Shown: piece after piece, positions 21,994 through 32,504 of the stretch
How positions within the stretch are numbered: position 1 is the stretch's first letter
Layout: every line of letters begins with the position of its first letter
The notes under the pieces: generated by a model
Told to the model about the DNA's origin: nothing
Seen by the model: the letters and a program-made list of their open reading frames with translations, nothing else
The model's database searches: none
From: Ophiosphaerella korrae
Lineage: Eukaryota > Ascomycota > Dothideomycetes > Pleosporales > Phaeosphaeriaceae
Direction: 5' to 3'
NCBI GenBank assembly: GCA_028456385.1
Contig: JALNQF010000089.1
Location: 1-64,000 of the forward strand
Length of the DNA: 64,000 nucleotides
Program-made: the position numbers and the translations under genes

Positions 21994-23342
21994 CTGTACT
22001 AGGACTAAAGTTTAGCACGCCAAGCTTAACTCACCGTGCACCTCCAAACTGCGTCACCACTTCAGCCCACTACAACTATGGCTACACCGCGCCAATTTGG
22101 ACGAGAGATAGATGGAAATGCTCGCAGAAAGCCAAATTTGAATCTAGACGAGCGCAATAGGATTATTGGGATGGTATTAGCTGGTGCAGGGCACTCTGAA
22201 GTTGCGCCACAGTTGGGCTGCACACCATCAGCTATCAGCCGGATCATAAAAAAATACCGCGAAACAGGCAGCGTCAAAGATAAACCTCGCAGTGGCCGTC
22301 CACCTATACTATCGCTACGCCAGAAGAAGCTTATCTATCGCAAGGTTCGTGCTTAGCCAAAGATTGAGTACTCAGAGCTCGCTGAAGCTGCTGTGGTTGT
22401 AGCAGCAGATGGGACTCCTTCGAAGCCACCTAGCCACAAGACATTATACCGCTATATTAGAAGATGTAGCCTTATCAAAAATCCATGCAAAAAGCGTCCA
22501 AAACTCAATCGCGGCCATGCTCAAAAACGCCTACAGTTCTGCCGACAGTACCGTCACTTTCAGTGGCACTCGCGTACACTAAAGTTCTCAGATGAGTGCT
22601 CTATTCAGAAGGGCTCTGGCCACAACCGCGAGTGGTGCTTTCGGTTTACGTGGGAGAAATGGAAACCAGAGATGATTACTGAGGTTGATACTCATCGGCG
22701 CCCGGCGCAGATGGTATGGGCATCTATATGGCTGGATGAACGAGGTAGACCGCGCCGCAGTCCACTCGTCATTATGGAGAGAGATGAGCGTGCACGACGA
22801 CGTGGCTACTCAAGCAAAAGTTACATTAAAGCTCTTCGTAGAGGTCTACTACCTTACTGGCGGCGGTCTCAGCTTTTCATGCAGGATAATGCGCGCATAC
22901 ACACCTCGCGCGCAACGATGAGATGGATGGCTCAACACCACATTACACCTATATTCTGGCCACCTTACTCACCTGATCTTAATCCAATTGAGCACCTCTG
23001 GTGGCATCTTAAGAAGATGATGCATAAGCACTACCCACAATACAATAACTCCTCACAAGCTGAAGAGGAGTGGGAGGGCTTCTGCAGCGCCTTGAAGGAG
23101 TGCTGGCGGCGTATACCAGGTGCGCTCATACGCAAGCTCATCTTGAGTATGCTGAGGAGGATTCAAGCTTGTAGGCACGCACGAGGCTGGCAGACCAAAT
23201 ACTGATTCAAATCTCTTCAAATGCATCAAAAAAACCAAGTTTCTGTATAATTTTAGGTGGTGGGTGGTTGTGAACGATGAGGCGTCAATCTCGTGTTGGG
23301 CGCGCACGTGCCACGCTGTGCTAAACTTATGTCCAGTCACTG
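21994..23342 (+). mobile_element. Tc1/mariner DNA transposon, nearly intact
   Basis: 1,349-bp element with about 25-bp imperfect terminal inverted repeats. The left end is CTGTACTAGGACTAAAGTTT plus AGCAC; the right end reads in reverse complement CAGTGACTGGACATAAGTTT plus AGCAC. TA flanks both sides. It carries one transposase gene of Tc1 type. Base composition is normal and no RIP decay is evident apart from one stop codon, so the insertion is much younger than the AT-rich block. Confidence 0.88.
22078..23205 (+). pseudogene. Tc1-like DD34E transposase with one in-frame stop
   Basis: Reads from ATG 22078 to the stop at 23205, about 375 codons, interrupted only by TAG at 22354-22356 (KVRA-stop-PKIEY). 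The N-terminal half holds paired helix-turn-helix DNA-binding motifs (LDERNRIIGMVLAG, GCTPSAISRIIKKYRETG) and the linker GRPPILS. The catalytic core has the first Asp in FSDECS, the second in MQDNARIH and the Glu in NPIEHLW, with 34 residues between the last two. All three acidic residues are present. A single base change separates it from an open frame, so trans-mobilisation by a sister copy is plausible. Confidence 0.88.
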
Positions 23343-23343
23343 T

Positions 23344-23460
23344 ATTTAGAGGAAGCGATCTCATCCGTAATTGCGGAAGTGGAGCTCGTCTGATAAACCT
23401 GCGCGACGCAGCCGAAATGATTGTCAAAGGCGCGGAAGTTCTCGAGGGATGAGTGCTCAT
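23344..23460 (-). pseudogene. Possible mitochondrial-type N-terminus cut off by the mariner element
   Basis: From ATG 23460 the frame gives MSTHPSRTSAPLTIISAASR followed by RFIRRAPLPQLRMRSLPLNT up to the element border. It is rich in Arg, Ser, Ala and Leu with no acidic residue, the composition of a mitochondrial presequence. It resumes in the same frame beyond the element (see 21516-21920). Low certainty without homologs. Confidence 0.3.
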
Positions 23461-24055
23461 ACACGACGTATGATCAGCGAGTTAGCCCAATGCTGTTATT
23501 ACTCGTCATGATGCCAATTATTGAGAGATGGGATAGCAGTCGGTCTAAATGTCGGGTGCTCAATGATATCCTGATTTGGCTTGCAAATTGCGGGACTGAG
23601 TTGATGCTTCTGTTGTTTTTCAACTTACTCTATGGAACGGACGAAAAGTCAAAGATAGCCGGCAGCTCTATCTCAAAGATCGTAGCATGCATGGCTCACG
23701 GCTTACTTCGGGTCATTCGCACTTACTTGTCACGCAAGTCTGTCTGCCCTTTGAGTTGGAAGTTAGTGGGCACTTCCGAAGTGGGTTTGAGATCTTCCTA
23801 GCATGAGGCTAATGAATTGAGTGGAAGTCTAAAGAGCGATGATAGTGGAATATCGCAGTGCTTAAATACATGCTGCAACACTGTGCTGCCTATAGCTGTT
23901 GTCCATGGTTGACTGAAAGTAGTGACTCGACGGCTGAGACAAGCAGGCAGAGATAGGCAGAAGCGAGTGACTTACCACAACTGACTCTTTGTCATTGCAT
24001 TCTGTGGGGTTGAATGGCTGTGCAGCTCTATGTCAAGCTTGAAAGGCGGATTACC
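23461..24055. other. Intergenic region
   Basis: No gene with motifs seen. It lies downstream of the minus-strand transcription factor and upstream of the interrupted minus-strand gene. Confidence 0.4.
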
Positions 24056-26403
24056 TCATTGCTTGATATGTAAATTGCCGATCTCGCGCACTACTCGAGC
24101 TAGCGATTTTGCTACCTGTGCTCGAAGGAGAGACAATACTTTTTCGCCTCTCAAGATTGGTACTCGGATCTGCAAAGGTGAAAGCTCCGAATCGCCGAAT
24201 GCAGCCTTGACATACAGAACCAGCACTGCGTAGTAAATCGCGGACGGTACGTGAGGCGCTTCGTGTTGAACGTGTTGCTGGTCTCCGAGTGCCTCAATGT
24301 TTTGTCTGGAGTCCACTTGTATGGATGGCAAGATATTCTCCGCGGCGGCCAATAAGCTCTCCGCATGCCAACAGGCAATTTCGTGTTCACGACTTTTTAA
24401 CCAAATGTTGATGCTTTTTGACACTGCAGCGGTCCGGCTATGGGCTTGGATGGAGCTGCGGTCGATGTATACCAAGGACTGCAGAACCGTGAGTCTCGTG
24501 TGGAGCATAATGCACATTGCATGGTATAGAGAGAGGTCTGAGAGGCTCTTGCAATGTTCCAAATGTTGCACTTGCGCGCAGGTGTCAATAGCCAGCTCCA
24601 CGAAATCCGGTCTATGGAGACGATTCACAAGCGTAGGCGGTACGTCGCCACCGTCAAAATCCCGGGACGGCCGAAGTGCTGACCATAAATTAGGTGCAAG
24701 CGAAGCTAATGCTATCAGGGTCGAAGAAAGTCCATGGGCATGGACGTTTCCATCGATGATGCTGGTAGTAGCCAGAACAGTCTGCGCCAATTTGCTGTCT
24801 GGTGTTGCGCAGCGTGCTATGTCGTGCCACATCATCGAAGGCGGTCTCAGCATGATAACAACACGGTAGGAGTCCAGAACGTAGAGTGCTTCAAGTACTC
24901 TGTCGTACAGCTAGTCAGTCAAGTCATGGGACTGGGATCAGCATGAGTTCGTCATTACTTCGTTGCTGCCATATCTTCCGATTCAGTATGATTGCTGCTC
25001 AAGGTTTGAGCGTATTCTGTAACTGCCTAAGAGAGATGAGTCCGACGAAGAGACTCAAATGAGGTACGGTGGGTGACGTACGGTATGGAGACTGCCTTGG
25101 AAGGCGTCCCCTAGCTCGTAACTCCTGGTATTCCCACTGCACAGTCCATACACATTCAATAGGATGAACTACAAGTTGCGTCAACTTCGAATATGAATAT
25201 TATGAGAAGTCTGTTTGGTACCGTTGCCACAACCTCAAGGGCGGATGAATTGCTTCCGGATGTATGCTTCAAAGAATGGTACTGCGCGACGTCAACAAGT
25301 GAATGTCATGCCGAGAGGTGTACTCACTTCAGCCAGTAGGAGTCGACGAGCATCATTATACATGACGTTGGCCACGTCGATAGATCCAGACACTACACTG
25401 AACAAGCCACCGACCGCTGCCATTGCAAATATGTATTTGATTGAGTGTCTTATCGTCTTGGGCGCAGCTTCACGATACAGATCAAACACCTGTGGAACGT
25501 GCCGTTTGAAAAGCTCTAGAAAGATCTTGACAATGTCACTGTCATGGCTGCGAAGATCGGGCGGTGTAGAGTACCACATCTTCCGGCGTGTGTCGCGTGA
25601 AGGAGAGACTTGTCGCGAACGCGCGTCAAAGTATTCAGACATGTAGGTTGTGAGTCGCAATGTCGGACTCGCAAGTGCGGGTTGCTGTTCTGTTCGCTCA
25701 AACAGCCGCGGGTTATACAGATCTGTCTCTTCCAGCCAGTTGTACTCGACAGGCTGCGACCATAGTCCGGGCAAATCAAAGAAGTAGTCGAAGCCGGCGA
25801 GAGTGGTGTTGTCTTGAAGAGCAAAGAAGTCCAGTCCTTCACCGTTCACATCCGGAAGGTGGGTTTCTTGGTCATGTTCAGGCCCTGAAGTTGCCAGTCC
25901 AGTGTCTGCTACTTGCTGTGGGAGCGTTTGATTCAACCCATTGTCCTCTCTCACCGATGCAGGGGACGACGTGGCTGGCACAGGCTCTGGACTGAAGACG
26001 ATCTGCTCCGTATTACCTTTGTAATAGCATTGCTGAGACCTCTTGCGGCAAGAGTCACAGGGCTGCTGTCCGTCACATGCAACTTTTCGTCCACGGCATC
26101 CCACGCAAGCACGTCGCACACGTATGCGACCATGTTGGTTCCCCTTTGCGGTAGACGCAAGATCCAGGGTCTCCGAGCAAGACTTCTCGTGCGTTGCTCT
26201 GACATCTGCCCTCTGGAATGATCTGCGGCACACATTACACTGATATGGCTTTTCTCCGGTATCTAGAGATTGGGTCAGTCCCGTAGTCAATGGGGTAGGA
26301 CAACAAAGTAACAACGTGTTCGGCGGTGCCTAGCAAGATGCTCTGTTCGAGAGAACACCCGGGAGCAGTGCTCACACTGTAGTGGACACTTAGCGACTAG
26401 CAT
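24056..26403 (-). CDS. Transcription factor with two C2H2 fingers and a Zn2Cys6 cluster
   Basis: Start ATG at 26401-26403. Exon 1 encodes CEHCSRVFSRTEHLARHRRT and an intron ending near 26265 splits the following His codon. The next exon continues TGEKPYQCNVCRRSFQRADV, giving two tandem C2H2 fingers with the usual TGEKP linker. A Zn2Cys6 cluster follows (CVGCRGRKVACDG, then PCDSCRKRSQQC; spacing C2C6C5C2C6C). The remainder is a fungal-specific transcription factor regulatory region, with further short introns between about 24,900 and 25,330. The last large exon (24056 to about 24,900) runs from LEALYVLDSYRVVIMLRPPS to NLHIKQ. Combined C2H2 plus C6 factors often act as pathway-specific regulators. 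It is a plausible local regulator of the monooxygenase and P450 genes; this is inference. Confidence 0.82.
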
Positions 26404-26872
26404 CAATCGTCCTCGGGATGATCGCTCACCTTCTTCTCCGCTCGGCCCAGATCATTCATCCTCGACGACGGAGTAAGGAATGGGGAGGAAGCAAAATCTA
26501 GAATTGACGAAGGTTCGGGTGGGGTCGTGCAGAGTACTGACCCCATGGTTCCGGCGGCTAGCCGAGGCGTTCCCCATGCTTCTACCCACACACCACACTC
26601 CTTAGACTGCACCACCTACCGTATGAACTTCTGAAACTGGCCCCATAAAGGTGGATTTACGCCAAAGCTAAGCCTAAATTTGTGCAAAAGAGTCTCATAA
26701 GATATCTAGCCTAAAAGCGCCATAAACCTTGAGATATAAGCATCTATCGGATCGCTAAAGCGGCTGGCTTTTTCTACCCGGTGGCCAGTTTCAGCGATTT
26801 GTACGGTACGTCCAGATCTGGCGAGGTTGGGATCTCACACATCATCTCAAATCGATTGCAGCAAAGTCAACG
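26404..26872. promoter_or_regulatory. Shared divergent promoter between two regulator genes
   Basis: About 470 bp separate the ATGs of the minus-strand C2H2/C6 factor and the plus-strand regulator, so both are driven from this stretch. I identified no specific operator. The gene pair could be co-regulated. Confidence 0.45.
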
Positions 26873-28532
26873 ATGGAAGCCCAAACAGCAAGTGTATGGC
26901 CTGCTGAGCAACATCCAACCCGCTGGGATGCGGTCGACGCCCACCAGGTACCATCAATCTCGGTCATAGAACGTTTCCGAACAGCTCTGATGCACGGTGA
27001 GGGTGACGCAGTCAGTCAGAATGCTGCCTCCTTGGATCTGGATTCTTGTCTTGCCACGCCTATAGCTGAAGCTGACTCACGGCCATATACGTACCCACTG
27101 ATACTTTTATATGGCCTGCAAGCCCTCCCTCCCGACGATGAGCTTGCAGCCTTGCGTCGTGAATACTGCGACACGTTTGGAACACACGTCTACGTCAACG
27201 AGATCAGCGCCGAGGGAATCGCAGCTCGATCAAATCCGCCATATCTGCAGCTGGCGTTGGCTTGTATTGCCTCGGCCTTCTCGGACTCGCCAGCAAAAAC
27301 GCAGGATGCATCATCATACGCCGTGCATGAGCGCCTTTTTCAAGCTGGCTTCCACATTTGGCTGGCTATGCTGGAAGTCGATCCTCGCGAAACCCGTAGC
27401 GCGAGGGCCGTAATTGCTGTAAGTCTGAATAGAGCCTTTTCGAATTCTGCCCATATCCTCAGCATTCAGTAGGCGGCTCTTTTGTCAACATACGGTATAC
27501 TTGCATCAGGAAGTGTAATCAAGCGAAAGACAGCGGGGCTTCTTGGTAACGTGACGAATGTGGGTATGGATCTATGTCGCAACAATCGCTGCTGACCTTG
27601 AATAGATCATAAGACGGATCCGGATGACTGATGATTCTCCGTCTGCATATACTGCATCGAGCGCATCCGAAAGACATCTAGTAGGGAAAAGGTGAGTGGA
27701 ATCAAAGGAATCTTGAGTCCGGGTTGAATCCAAACTGACTAGTTGAGACAGCGCACTTCTATGCTACATGCTGCTAACTGATACAATTCACGGCCTGCAA
27801 AGCAATACCGCGCCAAATTACTCAATCAGCGAGCTATCATTCCGCATGCCACAATCGGGCTATCCATTTCAGATGATCAATGGTGCACTGCTTCATGGTC
27901 AAGCTATTCCAAATGATCTAGGCCATCGCGAAGACGCTCTAGCATTGTCTATCGCGCTTCTCTCGAACATCATACAAACTCACAAGACGTACTTTGGGCC
28001 GTTAAGTGTAATCATTCGTCCAGATCCGTGGAATCCTTACCGGCCGTTCACCTGGAGATCAGAGCTCACGAATACTGTTGCAGTGTTCAACACCGCGCTC
28101 GCTCGGTGGGAAAGTCACTTTCTCCAACAAGCGGACCATGATGTACTCGCCTTGCACTACTTTACAAAGCTCTATCTCATGGTTCCGAGCATCGCGGAAC
28201 TTCCAAGCCTGGCTCGTGGCGGTGCGATCCGTCCAGTACAATTGGCTGAACAAATGACCATCCCTGATGAAGCATGGGAGACCGCGTGGGACGTCTTCGA
28301 GCACGTTGACTTAGCTACTAAGGTGAAAGATTACAGAATTTCGATCTGGTTACCCGAAATCACCTTCTTGTCAGCTCTGATTGTCTGGCACAGCCATTCA
28401 AACAAAGGCCATCGGCGGAGATATGGTGGTCTTCGGTCACTTGTCATGTATCAGAATCTCCTGCTACGATTACCATGGCCATGCTGTACGGAAATGGCAG
28501 CAGTGCTGGATCTGGCTGCGCAGCAAGAGTGA
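26873..28532 (+). CDS. Fungal-specific transcription factor domain protein without visible DNA-binding domain
   Basis: From ATG 26873 (MEAQTASVWPAEQHP). About four exons: 26873 to about 27420, then AALLSTYGILASG (after an acceptor near 27474), then IIRRIRMTDD, then a large exon from about 27,752 carrying LLCYMLLTDTIHGLQ to the end. The phrases PYLQLALACIASAFSD and LPWPCCTEMAAVLDL at the C-terminus are typical of the middle-homology and C-terminal parts of fungal C2H2/C6 regulators. No Cys-rich cluster or C2H2 finger precedes it, so it is a truncated regulator, a co-regulator, or its first exon was missed. Divergent from the C2H2/C6 factor. Confidence 0.7.
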
Positions 28533-29394
28533 CCTGCTCTCGGGACCGGAAGAGATGACGTTCCCGACGTATCTGTCTGTCTGCGACCTTCGGCGACCTC
28601 AGGTCCCGGGATTACATTACTCCGTCAGAAGAAATATAACAGATCGAATAAAATCGATACAACGAACTTGACACGCCCGTAACCACTGTGGCGCTCGAAC
28701 AAAATGCCGCTGCGTTTATGAGATGACCTGCATAAAGGTCGACAAAATCACCTTCGAATACCACTACTAAGTGACCCAGAGCATCGCCCTACCTCAAGGC
28801 GACGGTATTATTCGCTGCAGCGATTACCGGCCCAAAGACAATAGTCAACAGTTGCTTCGTCCAGCCTGGATCTGTAGTTGTCACGGTAATATACACGGTC
28901 GTTGCATCAGGGTTGATAGGTACGATGGTGATGCCTCCCATCGCCACTGTGGTCTTTACAGCTGCTGACCCTGCGGCATCAGGTGGGCTTGGAACGGGTT
29001 GGGATGCTGGTGGTGGTAGGCCCTTGTTTGGTGGGAAGGAGGGCGAGGAGGAAGGAGATCGAGGAGGAAGGAGATCGAGGAGGAAGGAGATCGAGGAGGC
29101 AGAGGACTGGAGGAGGACAGCGGGGTGCACATTGTGGTGAGGATTGTTATGAGGAATGTTTGCGAGGGCGAAGATGGGTTGGCGGGCGCTTCGTCAGATG
29201 GTATTCGGCTGCTAGCCTGCGTGAGCGGGGGTACTGAATGAAGGTTGTGCGCTTGATGCGGGTGGTGTGTCGTTCGGTGTAGGATACGCGAGGGCGGATG
29301 AGGATGCAGCCTCCGTTTCGGCTTTGTTGGTGTGCTATTGTGGCCGTTTGGTCTTGTCACGGGAAGCGAATGTTGCTAGTGTGGTGGGAGACGC
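28533..29394. other. Mostly non-coding region with a short tandem repeat
   Basis: Holds a possible low-complexity minus-strand frame (28789 to about 29132, ending TVAMGGITIVPINPDATTVY then ITVTTTD to NNTVALR). It is Pro/Ser-rich with no clear start or domain. I would not annotate it as a gene without expression data. Confidence 0.35.
29046..29100. repeat. Tandem repeat, three copies of a 15-bp GA-rich unit
   Basis: Repeated GAGGAAGGAGATCGA units in direct tandem array, polypurine on the plus strand. Confidence 0.7.
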
Positions 29395-30225
29395 GCTGCT
29401 AGAACTCGAGTGGATTTTGTACGTCAAGGTCAGCTACACGGCCTCGGCTTCGAGCCAATCAACACTGATCTCGGCATCTTCGTACGGAGCAACTTGTACA
29501 TTGCAGTATACGTCGACGACCTTTTAATTGTTGGACCAAGCATCACAGAGATAAAGAGGATCAAGAGAGCTCTCAGAAACCGCTTCCAAATGACAGATCT
29601 TGGACCGTGCAGCTACTACCTTGGGATGTCTGTCCAGCGAGATCGTCAGAACAGGATACTATACCTAAGCCAAGATGCCTACATTGACAAGGTCGTTCGC
29701 CAGTTCGGAATCAGCACACCAATAGAAACGTCACCGCTGCCAGAGAACGATTCAGAATACAGCTGCCCTCTACATCAGAGAATAGAATACCAACGCATCG
29801 TAGGATCTCTGATGTATATTATGCTCGGGACAAGGGGGGACATTGCATATGCCGTCTCCATGGTGAGTCGGCATCTTGAAAACCCTGGACCACAGCATAT
29901 GAGACTTGCCCGACGCATCCTACGGTACCTTAAAGGCACAAAGGGCCTCAAGCTCACGTACAAGGGTCACCTCCAGATGCTGAAAGGCTTCACAGACGCT
30001 GGCTGGGCCGGCTATCGCGATACAAGACGATCAACAGCTGGATACCTCTTCAATATCGGGAGCCGAGCAATCAGTTGGCAGTCTAAGCGACAAAATGTTG
30101 TTGCTCTATCAACCTGTGAAGCAGAGTTCATGGGACAGACACAAGCAACCAAGGAAGCGGTCTGGTTGAGAAGACTCCTCAATGAACTGAATGTACACCA
30201 AGGGAAAGGTAAGCATGCTGTGTTG
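29395..30225 (+). mobile_element. Ty1/copia fragment: reverse transcriptase and RNase H
   Basis: An open frame carries the C-terminal part of copia RT and its RNase H: IAVYVDDLLIVGPS (YVDD active site), DLGPCSYYLGMSV, YIDKVVRQFGI, GSLMYIMLGTRGDIAYAV, LRYLKGTKGLKL, then RNase H phrases GFTDAGWAGYRDTRRSTAGY, AISWQSKRQNVVALSTCEAE and EAVWLRRLLNEL. It starts abruptly near 29,395 and homology ends near 30,225 after LNELNVHQGKGK. Gag, protease and integrase are absent. The frame itself is undamaged and has normal base composition, so it escaped RIP, perhaps as a fragment too short or too unique to be recognised. Confidence 0.9.
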
Positions 30226-30423
30226 GAGGTTACATTAGCTATCACCTCTTCCACATCACCTCCAATAGATCGGATGGCAGCGATGACAAAACGGTTGAAC
30301 TAACCGACGATTTTGCTGGTCAAGTTCTGGAGTTGATTAGCTAAGCCCTCACTTCTAACGCGTTCCACATCACTCCGGCCACCTCGGCCCAACTTCATAC
30401 ACCAGAACGCGTTCAACCAACAT

Positions 30424-31015
30424 GGCGCGCGTAAAACGTCCTACTTTGCTATCTACAGAAGGCAGGCTTAATCTTGCTACCTATTCAGTTAAATAAAATA
30501 AGATTACAAGCCAGCGTAAAGCTGCAAAATTGTTCCAAACCCCCCGCTCAACACTCTAAGATCGACTTGCAGGTACCCGTACTATACATGCAGCCCATCA
30601 ACACTAACGCAAGCTCTTACCTACAGAGGAGCAGTCCCTTGTTGAGTGGATACTAGACCTTGATCGTCGTGGATTTCCACCTTATATTATTGGCGTACGA
30701 CGAATGGCAGACGCGTTACTTGCCGCCTGTGGCCAAGATCCTCCTCCGCGTACGGGCGTAAACTGGGTGGATTGGTTTATCCGACGCCAGCTAGAACTCT
30801 AGAAAAAGTAGAATAGGAAGTTCTACTCTTAGCGCGCTAAGTGTGAGAATCTAGCTATAATCAACGCATGGTTTAAGCTTATGTAGGAGACGCGCGTAGC
30901 GTATAGGATACTAGATATAGATACATACAACTTTGATAGGACTAGATTTATAATAGGAGTAGCTGCAACGTTAAAAGTTGTTACAAGTTTAGATACAATT
31001 AGTTAGGCTACTACT
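30424..31015 (+). pseudogene. pogo/Fot1-type transposase, truncated and decayed
   Basis: From the ATG at 30424 the frames give the N-terminus of a Tc5/pogo transposase: a psq-type HTH (ITSQRKAAKLF then PRSTL), the CENP-B-type DNA-binding region (EEQSLVEWILDLDRRGFPPY then RRMADALLAACGQDPPPR, NWVDWFIRRQ), and the start of the DDE domain (NAWFKL, YRILDIDTYNFDRTRFIIGV). In the usual YNFDETGF motif here DE-T-G has become DR-T-R. Stops are present. The first 370 bp keep normal composition, while from about 30,800 onward Gln/Trp-to-stop changes and AT-richness increase sharply. The C-terminal part is missing. Confidence 0.8.
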
Positions 31016-31027
31016 ACTATCTAGCTA

Positions 31028-31120
31028 GGGAATTGTAACTAGGCTACGACAATTAAGTGTATTAACGCGTCTAGCTAGTCTATCTGTTAAGTCCGCAGCT
31101 CTACTCCACTGCGCCAAACA
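31028..31120 (-). repeat. tRNA-like sequence with A-box and B-box resemblance
   Basis: The minus strand contains TGGCGCAGTGGAGTAGAGC (A-box-like, 31100-31118) and, about 70 bases on, AGTTACAATTCCCT (weak B-box-like, 31028-31041). The 3' acceptor and anticodon stem do not fold as a complete tRNA. It could be a decayed tRNA, a SINE head or a retroelement primer-site region. Confidence 0.3.
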
Positions 31121-32504
31121 AACCCAAAAAGGTAACCAAGTATTCAACAACGTTGAATACAGGAGTAGAACAGTATATATTGTCCAAGGGCCCTCGCCCT
31201 TATCTCGCGCATGTGCGGAGCTTACGGCCTACTGCGGCCCGCAGCGTAACAATAATAGTAAGGATAATAGATAGCTAGAGTTAGTATAAGAAGACTAAGA
31301 ACTTTTTAATTAAGATCTAAGAGCTTTATAACTATTTAGAATAGAAATCTCTATAAAGCTAAAACTATCTTAAATTATATCTATAAAACAATTCAATAAG
31401 CTAGCTTACGAGCTAACTTAAACACTCGAATAATCTTAGTATTGGAGTATAATAATTTAGGGTCAAACAATAACTTAGTAGTTCTCTTTAACTACATAAG
31501 GCACGCTAATAGAAAGGATAAATAGTAGTAGAAAGTAATAGTAGAAGAACACAATCAACTCACATCAATATATCAATCAATTAGTTCAACTCAACTCGAT
31601 TCTCACTACGGTTCACTTCATCAGTGACCATCAAATCTGACACTATCGTGGAATAGATTGTAGCCCAGACAATGCTAATATCCGGCTTTCGTTGCTCGAG
31701 TAGCCTCCTAGCGCATAAAAGCAACGGAGGACTAGAATCCTCGTAGCTTGGATTATGTAGAAGAGCCTACATAAGTGAGGTTGTTGTAGTAGTTGTTGCT
31801 ACTCGCTAGCTGTGCAGCCTAGTTCAATTCCCTCAGTAGGCCCGCTCCTGATCACTCTAACCTATTACAGCAAAGGCTATTCTCAAACTCATAGCGCGTG
31901 CGACACTGCCTTCAGCCTCTTAGTGGCAATTACGCACGCCTAGCTTCATCCCCCTAAAGGCCCAACGCCTCTCACACAAGGGTGTGGCCGGAGCGGGTCG
32001 GCCACCCTCCCTGCTTGAAGTGGCGACGTCTATTACCCACCCGCTTTCATTGCTGTTATGTATCAATCGTAAGCATGCTTATGCAGCTTAACTGTTCGGT
32101 ATTTGCACTAGCTTCTGTTTACCATCAAGGCTACGCCCTAGGAATAAATTCGCTTCGAAGCCTTACTGTTCTCCATTTGCCATTCATTTAGAGCTTCAAG
32201 TGATGACTGTGTGTAAGGTTGCTCAGGACCCAAGGCCTGTTTCCGCAGCTAGGAGCATTTTTCCTATTAAAGGGGAAGATAAACCAGAGATGCTGCGTGC
32301 TATAGATTCATGTGCGTGTGTTTTCGAGGCACACCTTCGCAATTTCTGCTTCTTCATACAGCTCAAGATAGGCTAGATACCTATTTGCTCCTTCATTTTC
32401 TATCTTTGCAAAACTCAATGCACACGGAAATTGAGACTGGATATGCTTCCAGATCCAAAATCAACGCCGGCCCCAACTCAGGCAAAATCCTCTCTTCGCA
32501 CCCA
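31121..32504. other. Repeat-derived gene desert
   Basis: A GC-rich patch at about 31,185-31,252 followed by AT-rich decayed sequence to 31,560 looks like retroelement LTR debris. Sequence at 31,560-31,700 (CAACTCAACTCGATTCTCAC then ACCATCAAATCTGACA) resembles an LTR end plus primer-site zone, but no second copy is in the window. From 31,980 to 32,504 I see nothing coding. Confidence 0.4.
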
